6,138 nt of DNA from contig JAITBM010000096.1 in NCBI GenBank assembly GCA_031283565.1, positions 1-6,138 of the forward strand, in the 5' to 3' direction. Under the pieces are notes generated by a model. The model was not told the DNA's origin. It saw only the letters and a list, made by a program, of their open reading frames with translations, and ran no database searches. Position numbers and translations under genes: made by a program. This stretch comes from Rickettsiales bacterium. Its GTDB lineage: Bacteria > Pseudomonadota > Alphaproteobacteria > Rs-D84. Of the stretch, positions 1 to 5,083 are shown one piece after another. Each line of letters begins with the position of its first letter. The stretch's first letter is position 1.

Positions 1-116
1 TGTGCCACTATTACCACAAAGACCATTCGACCGCATTTTATTCGCTACTGGGCGCGAAATTACCAAATTGGCCCAAGATAAAAGGCAAATTAGAATTTTT
101 CTCAAAACACGTTTAA
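1..116 (+). CDS. Possible 3' end of a gene with a DnaA domain IV-like tail (partial, left edge)
   Basis: Frame 3 is open from the window edge to a TAA at 114-116 and gives 37 residues. They include the string HKDHSTAFYSLLGAKL (from base 15), followed by a basic, helix-like tail ending FFSKHV. The K-D-H-S-T-x-x-x-S spacing resembles the signature of the DnaA C-terminal DNA-binding domain, where R/K-D-H-T/S-T-V contacts the DnaA box, and the distance from there to the C-terminus also fits. That is a similarity judged by eye. All three plus frames are open over much of this stretch (frame 1 stops at 79-81, frame 2 at 125-127), so the frame is not proven. It could be DnaA itself, another protein with a DnaA-type helix-turn-helix, or chance. 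No start is visible. Confidence 0.3.
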   Translation, partial: CHYYHKDHSTAFYSLLGAKLPNWPKIKGKLEFFSKHV

Positions 117-127
117 TTCCGTATTAA
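113..127. promoter_or_regulatory. CtrA-like binding site, TTAA-N7-TTAA
   Basis: The bases TTAA (113-116), seven bases, TTAA (124-127) followed by C match the full consensus of the alphaproteobacterial cell-cycle regulator CtrA. A further TTAACC half site sits at 145-150. The first TTAA overlaps the stop codon of the possible left-edge gene, and the box lies about 80 bases upstream of the TTGACT at 208. The match is exact, but the region is AT-rich, so a chance hit is possible. Confidence 0.4.
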
Positions 128-207
128 CTCGGAACACTTCCTTGTTAACCTGAAAATAATCTCCTGCCAGGTGAAATCAAATTCCCTGCTATTTTTGGCA
201 ATTTTTA

Positions 208-236
208 TTGACTTTATATCAAAAAGTGTTAGATGC
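208..236 (+). promoter_or_regulatory. Weak candidate promoter for a small transcript
   Basis: TTGACT at 208-213 matches five of six bases of a housekeeping -35 box. The -10 box is poor: TAGATG at 230-235 (spacer 16) matches only three of six. Transcription would start near 243 and could end at the terminator whose T-run finishes at 372. The weak -10 would be consistent with an activator-dependent promoter, and CtrA-like motifs lie upstream, but this is speculative. Confidence 0.25.
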
Positions 237-242
237 CATCGG

Positions 243-372
243 GACGATATTTCGACGCGTAGCTTCAAATTCCACCCGATGCTTGTCGAAAACATAACCC
301 TTGATGTTGGAATCGCGCTTCGTGCCCGATCTTGTCGCCTAGATCCTGCAAAGCTGCGGAATAGGCTTTTTT
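243..372 (+). ncRNA. Candidate small RNA between a weak promoter and an intrinsic terminator
   Basis: The interval is non-coding and ends in a convincing plus-strand terminator, although no recognised plus-strand gene reaches it. Bases 250-256 and 285-291 can form a 7-bp helix. A second pair (237-243 with 275-281) would cross it as a pseudoknot, but its 5' arm lies before the start predicted from the promoter at 208, so both can form only in a longer transcript. I saw no motif of 6S, SRP, tmRNA or RNase P RNA. The alternative is that this is the 3' untranslated region of the gene entering from the left. Confidence 0.25.
337..372 (+). terminator. Rho-independent terminator, plus strand
   Basis: GCCTA (337-341) pairs with TAGGC (362-366). 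Inside it, after a small internal loop, CC pairs with GG (345-346 with 358-359) and GCA with TGC (348-350 with 355-357), closing on the loop AAGC. Six Ts follow directly (367-372). Orientation is clear because no T-run follows the hairpin on the minus strand. It would end either a candidate small RNA or the transcript of the gene at the left edge. Confidence 0.6.
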
Positions 373-373
373 A

Positions 374-421
374 TAAAAAAAGGAATAACAAATCGAAACG
401 CGCATGCCAGAATGGCAAGCG
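374..421 (-). terminator. Weak candidate terminator of the tpiA-tolA operon
   Basis: On the minus strand, 28 bases after the tolA stop, CGC-x-TGCC and GGCA-x-GCG arms (401-408 and 414-421) form a hairpin with one internal mismatch and a 5-base loop. A T-rich stretch follows, but the uninterrupted T-run (375-381) begins about 20 bases after the stem, farther than in a canonical terminator. Confidence 0.3.
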
Positions 422-444
422 GAAATAAGTCAAGCGGCGACGGC

Positions 445-477
445 TTTTTCACTCCACCGATTTGGCGGTGGGAAAAA
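445..477. repeat. Inverted repeat overlapping the tolA stop codon
   Basis: TTTTTC (445-450) pairs with GAAAAA (472-477) and CCACCG (454-459) with CGGTGG (466-471). A 3-base bulge (451-453) and a 6-base loop (460-465) complete a 12-bp stem. The minus-strand tolA stop (449-451) lies inside it. No T-run follows on either strand, so it is not a classical terminator. It could protect the 3' end of the tol mRNA. Confidence 0.45.
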
Positions 478-1090
478 AGGTAAGCTGCACGGATTTCCAT
501 TTCTCATACTCGCCGCGCGGAAGCATCGAAAACGGACTGCAGGCTTCCAGAGCCCTCATTATCGTGTCCAGCACATACGCGAACGCGGGGTCGCGGTCCG
601 CGCGGGCGGCCTGCTCGAACCAATAGCTTTGCACCTTGCCGTTCCTCCACAGCTTTATGTGAGCCACGGCCCTTATGCCCGCAAGGTCATGCCGCTCCGA
701 ATCTATCTGCCAGCAGCGCGTCATGGCAACGCGCAGCGCATCTATCACAGAAACCGTCATGGTGCGGTCCAGCCGGCGCATTTCGCGGTTCACCTTTATT
801 TCTTTCATCACGGTTTCGGGCTTTTTTTTCCTATCGGCCCTGACGACGGGCTTTGCGTCTTCGCTTTTGACCGGCTCTGCGGGTCCGGCCTCCATATTGC
901 GCAAATTCGTATCCAGTCCGGACACCTCCACATCTTTCAAGTCTATCGATATTATTTTTATGCGGTCCGGCGCTATCATCGGCGCATCGGGCAGCGCAGC
1001 CGCAAGGCAGGCCATCAAAAGCAAGGCTCCGGCATGCAAAAGGGCCGACATCGACAAGCTGGAAAATCTGGTTTTGCCGGGGGATTCCAT
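449..1090 (-). CDS. tolA: TolA, Tol-Pal envelope protein (short form)
   Basis: TolA is anchored in the inner membrane, is energised by TolQ/TolR, and reaches across the periplasm to TolB/Pal during cell constriction. The protein has 213 residues. One N-terminal membrane segment (about 13-33) carries the S-x3-H pair (Ser15, His19) that contacts TolQ in known TolA proteins. A charged linker (about 70-112) follows, then a TolA/TonB-like C-terminal domain (about 113-208) with CWQID and LEACSPF. Cys126 and Cys184 would form the conserved disulfide. E. coli TolA has 421 residues, the difference being mostly its long helical domain II, which here shrinks to a short linker. The ATG lies 11 bases after the tolR stop with a GGGG stretch upstream. 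It is last in the operon, and tolB does not follow. Confidence 0.85.
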   Translation of the reverse strand: MESPGKTRFSSLSMSALLHAGALLLMACLAAALPDAPMIAPDRIKIISIDLKDVEVSGLDTNLRNMEAGPAEPVKSEDAKPVVRADRKKKPETVMKEIKVNREMRRLDRTMTVSVIDALRVAMTRCWQIDSERHDLAGIRAVAHIKLWRNGKVQSYWFEQAARADRDPAFAYVLDTIMRALEACSPFSMLPRGEYEKWKSVQLTFFPTAKSVE

Positions 1091-1101
1091 CGCATGCCCC
1101 G

Positions 1102-1500
1102 CTACTTTGCCCGCGTTTTCAAGGTAACGCTCTCAAAGCCCGCGTCTTTGAGCGCCCCCATCGCCCGCATCACCACGCCGTATCCGGCGCCCCCATCGCC
1201 CGCTATCATGACCGATAGTTTCGGATTTTCCGTCCGCATGGTAGCCAGCCTGGCCACCGCCCTGTCGAGACTCGTTCGGTTTTCCGACAAATAATAATTT
1301 CCCGACTTGTCCACGGACAAGACCATGGCATGATCGGGCGCGGACGGCGCATGATCGCCCGCGGACGGCAGGTCAAGGTCTATCCCGTTCGTCATCATCG
1401 GCGCGGTGAACATGAATACGGCCAAGAGCGTCGTCATCACATCTATCATCGGCGTCAGCTGCATAGAATCGGCACCCCTAAGAGACTGCCGCCTGCTCAT
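1102..1500 (-). CDS. tolR: TolR, ExbD/TolR-family motor subunit
   Basis: TolR pairs with TolQ as the proton-driven stator complex that drives TolA. The protein has 132 residues: a short cytoplasmic N-terminus, LTPMIDVM leading into one membrane helix (about 20-38), and a periplasmic domain. Asp20 matches the essential in-membrane aspartate of the family (Asp23 in E. coli). The start at 1500 is chosen because the family begins just before this motif, and because the ATG overlaps the tolQ stop by four bases (ATGA, 1497-1500), which implies translational coupling. Longer upstream extensions would read antisense-like sequence over tolQ. Just after the membrane helix, residues 45-58 are a duplicated heptapeptide, PSAGDHA then PSAPDHA, encoded by a 21-bp tandem repeat. 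ExbD is the alternative, but the tolA neighbour favours TolR. Confidence 0.9.
   Translation of the reverse strand: MSRRQSLRGADSMQLTPMIDVMTTLLAVFMFTAPMMTNGIDLDLPSAGDHAPSAPDHAMVLSVDKSGNYYLSENRTSLDRAVARLATMRTENPKLSVMIAGDGGAGYGVVMRAMGALKDAGFESVTLKTRAK
1328..1369. repeat. 21-bp tandem duplication inside tolR
   Basis: Two adjacent 21-base units (1328-1348 and 1349-1369) differ at only two positions, both in the GGG/CCC part in the middle of the unit. On the minus strand they encode the heptapeptides PSAPDHA and PSAGDHA, in the linker between the TolR membrane helix and its periplasmic domain. The unit length keeps the frame. Confidence 0.8.
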
Positions 1501-1943
1501 TTTGAAAGCCCGTTGTAAAGATTGTCCGACTTGTTTGAAAAGTATTGGTAGAATATGGCGGCCGGTATCGCCACTAGCAGCCCGAGCACCGTGGTCCCGA
1601 GCGCCGCCGCCAGGCCCGGCGCTATCACGGCGATCGACACGCTTTTCGCCGCCCCGATCGAGCCGAACGACCTCATCACGCCCCAAACCGTTCCGAACAG
1701 GCCGATGAACGGCGCGACGCTCTGGCACAATGACAAAAACCACAGATTTTTGTCAAACGGGGCGATTATTTTGTCAGGCGGCAAATCGCTCCTGATCCCG
1801 CCGCGCTTCACCCTGCCCCAAAGGCGCATTTTTTCTATTATTATCCCCCATGAAACAACGCTGCCGATCACCAATGCGACCGATGTTGCCGCAACCATCA
1901 AATCCCCGGAAGCGAACAGCGAAATCAGTGAAAAATTTGCCAT
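1497..1943 (-). CDS. tolQ: TolQ, MotA/TolQ/ExbB proton-channel protein (compact form)
   Basis: TolQ is the polytopic channel subunit that, with TolR, converts proton flow into movement of TolA. From the chosen start it has 148 residues against about 230 in E. coli. Helix 1 is about 16-36. The family block APFIGLFGTVWGVM (78-90) marks helix 2, and helix 3 (about 112-132) contains TTVLGLLVAIPAAI. Thr85 matches the proton-path threonine T145 of E. coli, and Thr117/118 corresponds to T178. The cytoplasmic loop between helices 1 and 2 is only about 35 residues, so roughly 60-80 residues are missing there with no sign of a frameshift. The ATG at 1943 is preferred over the one at 1949 because AAAGGGG (1950-1956) sits six bases before it but directly abuts the earlier ATG. 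Confidence 0.88.
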   Translation of the reverse strand: MANFSLISLFASGDLMVAATSVALVIGSVVSWGIIIEKMRLWGRVKRGGIRSDLPPDKIIAPFDKNLWFLSLCQSVAPFIGLFGTVWGVMRSFGSIGAAKSVSIAVIAPGLAAALGTTVLGLLVAIPAAIFYQYFSNKSDNLYNGLSK

Positions 1944-1949
1944 AATCAT

Positions 1950-1956
1950 CCCCTTT
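1950..1956 (-). promoter_or_regulatory. Ribosome binding site that decides the tolQ start
   Basis: On the minus strand AAAGGGG lies six bases before the ATG at 1941-1943. It has no spacing at all to the in-frame ATG at 1947-1949, so the downstream ATG is the likelier start. Confidence 0.5.
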
Positions 1957-1958
1957 GT

Positions 1959-2330
1959 TCATGCCGCGAAAAATGCCAGCAGCCCGGGCGGCGTTTTTGC
2001 GGGCTTCATGTCGCCGTCTATGTGCGCAAGCGTTATCCGCATGACGGCATGATCCGCCCCGTCCTTTATGAATTTTTGCTCCAGGTCCACAGTCGCCGCG
2101 CCCGCGCCGACCATTCTTGTTTCAACCGCGAACCTGTCGGCCAGCCGAAGCGGCTTTATGTATTTTATGGACAGGCCGCGCACTATGAGCGTACCATTGG
2201 CGCCGGGCGCGTCCGCGAGCATGTCCAGCCGGGCCCGCTCCGCAATCTCGACATACCGCGCGTGATAGGCTATCCCGCCGGCGTCGGTGTCGGCATAGGC
2301 TATCCGAAAATGAAACAAATGCGGCTTCAT
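1959..2330 (-). CDS. ybgC: YbgC-family acyl-CoA thioesterase (Tol-Pal associated)
   Basis: This is a hotdog-fold thioesterase of 123 residues, close to the usual ~130. YbgC proteins are cytoplasmic, hydrolyse acyl-CoA, and are encoded with tol-pal in many proteobacteria. The signature YADTDAGGIAYHARYVEIAERAR begins at residue 12 (FRIAYADTDAGG), and Asp16 is the expected catalytic aspartate of the 4HBT family. A later IKYIKPLRLAD segment matches the family's second strand region. The start codon directly abuts the grpE stop (TAGATG, 2328-2333) with no good Shine-Dalgarno site, so translation is probably coupled to grpE. It ends 15 bases before the preferred tolQ start, which fits the standard ybgC-tolQ order. 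Confidence 0.9.
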   Translation of the reverse strand: MKPHLFHFRIAYADTDAGGIAYHARYVEIAERARLDMLADAPGANGTLIVRGLSIKYIKPLRLADRFAVETRMVGAGAATVDLEQKFIKDGADHAVMRITLAHIDGDMKPAKTPPGLLAFFAA

Positions 2331-2894
2331 CTATTCGGGCTTTGCATCGGGCGCGGCGGGCTTTTTCGCCGCAACGACCATTGCCGCGCGGAGGACGGAT
2401 TCGCCGAACATGAAGCCGCTCTGCAATTCGCGGACTATCGTGTTTTCCGCCTGTTCGCTCTCTTCGATCGTTATGGCATTGTGAAAAGCCGGATTCAGCG
2501 GCAGGCCGATCGAGTCAATCCGCGTCATGCCGACATTCGCAAGGGCGCCGTCCGCCGCCTTTTTCAAAGTCCCGATCCCCTCGTCCCCCGGCGAAATCGC
2601 CAGGGCGGCGTCTATCGCGTCTATCAGCGGCAAAAATTGCTCCGCCACGGACGCCGCGCGCGATCTGGCCGCATTCTCAGAATCCAGCGCGGACCGCTTG
2701 CGCAAATTGTCCATATCGGCGGCCAGGCGCAAATATTTGTCTTTCAGCCCCGCCAGCTCCGCCGCATCTTTTCCGCAGGCCGCGTCCGGCTCCGCCGTCG
2801 AATCCGAAACCGGCGCGGGCTCCGATTCCGGCGCGGCGCAATCCGCAGCCTTCGCCATTTCTTCCATATTTGCCATATTTTCAGCCTCTTGCAT
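2331..2894 (-). CDS. grpE: GrpE, nucleotide exchange factor of DnaK
   Basis: GrpE releases ADP from DnaK (Hsp70) and works as a cytoplasmic homodimer. The protein has 187 residues. The first 45 or so are acidic, Ala/Pro/Glu-rich and probably disordered. A long helix follows, with KYLRLAADMDNLRKR (53-67) matching the family block. The beta domain has GMTRIDSIGLPLNPAFHNAI (122-141) and the closing motif with VLRAAMVVAAKKP. Family positions usually FDP..H read LNP..H here, a mild divergence. The ATG at 2894 is supported by AGGAG seven bases upstream, which lies inside the end of tpiA; the two genes overlap by 14 bases. grpE next to hrcA or dnaK is more usual, so placement behind tpiA is uncommon. 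Confidence 0.92.
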   Translation of the reverse strand: MQEAENMANMEEMAKAADCAAPESEPAPVSDSTAEPDAACGKDAAELAGLKDKYLRLAADMDNLRKRSALDSENAARSRAASVAEQFLPLIDAIDAALAISPGDEGIGTLKKAADGALANVGMTRIDSIGLPLNPAFHNAITIEESEQAENTIVRELQSGFMFGESVLRAAMVVAAKKPAAPDAKPE

Positions 2895-3582
2895 TTATTA
2901 TCTCCTGAAACTTGTCCGCATCAAGCGAGGCGCCGCCCACAAGGACGCCGCCCACGCCCGGAATGCTCATGATTTCCTTTGCATTTTTTTCATTCACGCC
3001 GCCGCCGTATATCACCGCGCATCCGCCGAATCCGGCCTCATGCAAAATAAAGGCGGCATGCTCGTGAACCTGCCGTATATCCGCCGCCGCCGGGGTCTTG
3101 CCGGCCCCCACGGCCCACAGGGGCTCATAGGCGACAACAACGGGGCCGCTTATTTTCGGAAGCGAATTTTTCACACTGGCGCCGACCGCTTCCAGAGTCC
3201 TGCCAGCCTCTTTTTCCTCGGCCGATTCGCCGACGCATATTATCGGGGTGATCCCGCATTCCACGGCCCGCGCGGCTTTTTGGGAAACCAGCTCGTCCGA
3301 TTCGCTCCAGTACCTGCGGCGCTCGGAATGCCCGACTATCACATATTCGGCGCCGGCCTCGGACAACATCCCGGCCGAAACTTCGCCCGTATAGGCCCCG
3401 CTTGCGTGCGCGGAGCAATCCTGCCCCCCGAACAGCTGCCGCGAACGGGCTCCGACGATCAGATGATAAGGGACGCAAACGGCGATGCCGCCGCCAGCCG
3501 AGCTCAGACGCTTCAAAAACAAGTCCGCAAGCTCTCTGCCGCCGTTCATTTTCCAATTTCCAATGACAAGTTTTTTTATCAT
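2881..3582 (-). CDS. tpiA: Triosephosphate isomerase
   Basis: The enzyme interconverts dihydroxyacetone phosphate and glyceraldehyde-3-phosphate in glycolysis and gluconeogenesis, as a cytoplasmic TIM-barrel dimer. All catalytic parts are visible: Lys11 in GNWKMNG, His85 in VIVGHSERR, Glu153 in AYEPLWAVGAGKTP (loop 6 with its hinge), and the phosphate-binding GGGVNEKN (193-200, usually GGSV) and LVGGASL (214-220). Length is 233 residues, slightly below the usual ~250. The start at 3582 gives the normal family N-terminus MIKKLVIGNWK. An in-frame ATG at 3609 would add nine mostly basic residues, but its AGGA touches the ATG and lies almost at the predicted transcription start. It is the first gene of the minus-strand operon. 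Confidence 0.95.
   Translation of the reverse strand: MIKKLVIGNWKMNGGRELADLFLKRLSSAGGGIAVCVPYHLIVGARSRQLFGGQDCSAHASGAYTGEVSAGMLSEAGAEYVIVGHSERRRYWSESDELVSQKAARAVECGITPIICVGESAEEKEAGRTLEAVGASVKNSLPKISGPVVVAYEPLWAVGAGKTPAAADIRQVHEHAAFILHEAGFGGCAVIYGGGVNEKNAKEIMSIPGVGGVLVGGASLDADKFQEIINARG
2902..2906 (-). promoter_or_regulatory. Ribosome binding site for grpE inside the tpiA coding end
   Basis: AGGAG on the minus strand, seven bases before the grpE ATG (2892-2894), is the best Shine-Dalgarno match in the operon. It forms part of the tpiA codons for Gln-Glu near the C-terminus, so the sequence serves both genes. Confidence 0.7.
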
Positions 3583-3625
3583 TGCTTTTCGCTTTCGTTT
3601 CTTGTACATTCCTGACTATAACTGA

Positions 3626-3654
3626 AATATAACGCAAAAACAAAGGAATGTAAA
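3626..3654 (-). promoter_or_regulatory. Promoter of the tpiA-grpE-ybgC-tolQRA operon
   Basis: Reading the minus strand, TTTACA (3654-3649), a 17-base spacer, then TATATT (3631-3626) each match five of six bases of the housekeeping -35 and -10 boxes. Transcription would begin near 3619, about 37 bases before the preferred tpiA start. It lies in the divergent gap with the PpiD-like gene. For the plus strand only loose -10-like sequences are visible (TATAAC at 3617-3622 and 3628-3633) without a well-spaced -35 box, so the rightward promoter is unclear. Confidence 0.55.
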
Positions 3655-3655
3655 G

Positions 3656-5071
3656 ATGTCTTTGCAAAGTCTAAGAAACGCCTCGGAAAAGCCGCTTGCC
3701 AAGCTGCTGATGGGCCTTTTGATATTTTCATTTGTCGGCTGGGGGGCCGCCAGCTGGATACTCGGCGATTCCGTCGAAAGCGATTCGCTGGTCAGAATAG
3801 GATCCGAATCCGTCAGCGCCCGCCAGTTCGAACAGGAGCGCTCGCGCCAGTTCGCGCAAATGGGCCGGGAGATGCAGCAGAAAATGTTCGCCGACAAGAC
3901 GACGCTGTCGTACTTCAACAGGCAGATGCTATCCAACATGATAGTGCGGGCGCTGATTGAAATGCACGCCAGAAGCCTCGGGCTGGTGGTGTCTCCGGCC
4001 GCGGTCGCGAACATAATAAAGCAGTCGCCGGAATTTTCGGAGAACGGCGCCTTCAGCACGGACAAGTTCGACGCGGTGCTTGACATGAACGGCATCAGCG
4101 AAAAGTCTTTCGCGGACACAGTGCGCGCGGCGGCGCTTCGCGAGATGATGCTGGTCTCGCTTTCGGGCGCGGCGGAGCCCCCGTCGTTCATGACCGATTC
4201 GCTCTTTAACGCCAGAAACGCCACGCGGGACATAGAATACAGCGCCGTCAAATACGACCAGTTTTCCGCGAACGGCCAGCCGACCGAAGAGCAGCTCCGC
4301 GAAGCTTACATGAAAAATCACAAGATGGATCCGGAATACAGGACCATATCGTACATCATGGTCGGCGCGAAAATGACAGAACCCGCGTCCTATGACAGGG
4401 GGCTGGATTCCGCGAAAAGCATAGAGGACATGCTGGTGGCGGGGGACGCCATGAAAGACGCCGCAAAAAAAATGCGCGCCGAGTTCCGCACTTTCCAGCC
4501 AATGACCATACAGAGGAAAAAAGCGGACGGAACAACGTACGGGGACGCCCTGCTGAGCGCGGAAACCATGCAGAACCTTTGGTCCATGGAGCAGGGGCTC
4601 GAAAGCGAAATCATAGAAGTTAAAAACGGATTCGTCATTTTCCGCGTAGAGAAAATCGATCCCGCCCACGCCATCCCGTTCGGCGAGCGGCGAACCGAGC
4701 TGGTCCGGCTTTGGAAGCGCGCGGAACAGGAAAAGCAGGCCTATGCCAAAGCAAACGAAATACTTGCATCCGGGAAAAAGCTGCAGGCCGCGGTCAACGT
4801 GTCGCGAACCGGCGGGGCACCGCTGGAAGTATTGAACGCCGCGTTCGCATCCGAAATCGGGCGCCCGCAGATAGCGGCGGGGCCGGGAGTATTCTATGTC
4901 ATGAACGTGCTTAAAGAAAATCCGGCCAAGCCGAACCAGGCCAAGAAAAAAGAGCTGGAGACAGAGGCGGCGAAAATGACGGGCCAGCAGATGCTCGACG
5001 ACTATACCGGGTTCTTGCAGCGCAAATACAAGATACGGCCGAATGAGAATATGCTCAAGCGGATGTTCTAG
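3656..5071 (+). CDS. PpiD-like, SurA N-domain periplasmic chaperone
   Basis: Predicted inner-membrane-anchored chaperone that helps exported proteins fold on leaving the Sec channel. A cytoplasmic N-terminus is followed by one membrane helix (about 16-37) and a periplasmic SurA-N/PpiD-type helical domain (about 45-190), with SPEFSENGAFSTDKFDAVL (124-142) as its clearest family string. Residues about 227-337 look like a degraded parvulin fold: YRTISYIMV, a helix with AKSIEDMLVAGDAMKDAAKKM, then EIIEVKNGFVIFRVEKIDPA. The middle of a normal parvulin, including the usual G-x-x-G-W type turn, is not recognisable, so isomerase activity is doubtful. Length is 471 residues against 623 in E. coli PpiD. 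AAGGA (3643-3647) lies eight bases before the ATG. It is divergent from tpiA and 12 bases upstream of ftsY. Confidence 0.75.
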   Translation: MSLQSLRNASEKPLAKLLMGLLIFSFVGWGAASWILGDSVESDSLVRIGSESVSARQFEQERSRQFAQMGREMQQKMFADKTTLSYFNRQMLSNMIVRALIEMHARSLGLVVSPAAVANIIKQSPEFSENGAFSTDKFDAVLDMNGISEKSFADTVRAAALREMMLVSLSGAAEPPSFMTDSLFNARNATRDIEYSAVKYDQFSANGQPTEEQLREAYMKNHKMDPEYRTISYIMVGAKMTEPASYDRGLDSAKSIEDMLVAGDAMKDAAKKMRAEFRTFQPMTIQRKKADGTTYGDALLSAETMQNLWSMEQGLESEIIEVKNGFVIFRVEKIDPAHAIPFGERRTELVRLWKRAEQEKQAYAKANEILASGKKLQAAVNVSRTGGAPLEVLNAAFASEIGRPQIAAGPGVFYVMNVLKENPAKPNQAKKKELETEAAKMTGQQMLDDYTGFLQRKYKIRPNENMLKRMF

Positions 5072-5083
5072 CCGGGGCAGCAA

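Larger units (their letters stand above)
117..448. other. Intergenic region, more AT-rich than its surroundings, with regulatory signals
   Basis: No convincing protein gene lies here. Two short open frames exist (171-428 plus, GTG start; 113-295 minus), but neither has a Shine-Dalgarno site or recognisable residues. What can be seen is a CtrA-like box (113-127) with a TTAACC half site (145-150), a TTGACT that may be a -35 element (208-213), two 7-bp complementary pairs (237-243 with 275-281; 250-256 with 285-291), a plus-strand intrinsic terminator (337-372), and a hairpin (401-421) that could end the minus-strand tol operon. The region is best read as the space between a gene entering from the left and the convergent end of the tol operon, possibly holding a small RNA gene. 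Confidence 0.6.

Noticed and set aside
113..295. 60-codon minus-strand frame in the intergenic region
   Set aside because: No ribosome binding site and no recognisable sequence; short open frames are expected here.
171..428. 85-codon plus-strand frame beginning with GTG and a hydrophobic stretch
   Set aside because: No Shine-Dalgarno site, it runs through the intrinsic terminator at 337-372 into the tolA end, and the residues after the hydrophobic start look random.
404..1294. Long plus-strand open frame of 296 codons opposite tolA and tolR
   Set aside because: It is antisense to two recognisable genes, rich in His/Arg/Gly/Gln as GC-biased shadow frames are, and matches no family.
1306..1321. 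Inverted repeat CTTGTCC-ac-GGACAAG inside tolR
   Set aside because: It encodes part of the VDKSG strand of TolR and lies in mid-gene; likely a codon coincidence.
1102..1743. Extended TolR start at 1743 giving 213 residues
   Set aside because: The first 81 residues are read in the wrong frame over tolQ and are Arg/Gly-rich; the ATGA overlap start at 1500 gives the normal family N-terminus.
3583..3609. Nine-residue basic N-terminal extension of TpiA
   Set aside because: The upstream ATG has no ribosome-site spacing and lies about ten bases from the predicted transcription start; the family begins at MIKK.
2022..3615. Long plus-strand open frames (2022-2972, 2527-3615) opposite ybgC, grpE and tpiA
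   Set aside because: Antisense to well-supported genes, low-complexity Ala/Ser or Arg/His composition, no ribosome binding site.
3929..5083. 384-codon minus-strand open frame opposite the PpiD-like gene
   Set aside because: Composition (His, Arg, Phe, Leu) is typical of a shadow frame; the sense protein has a membrane anchor and family motifs.
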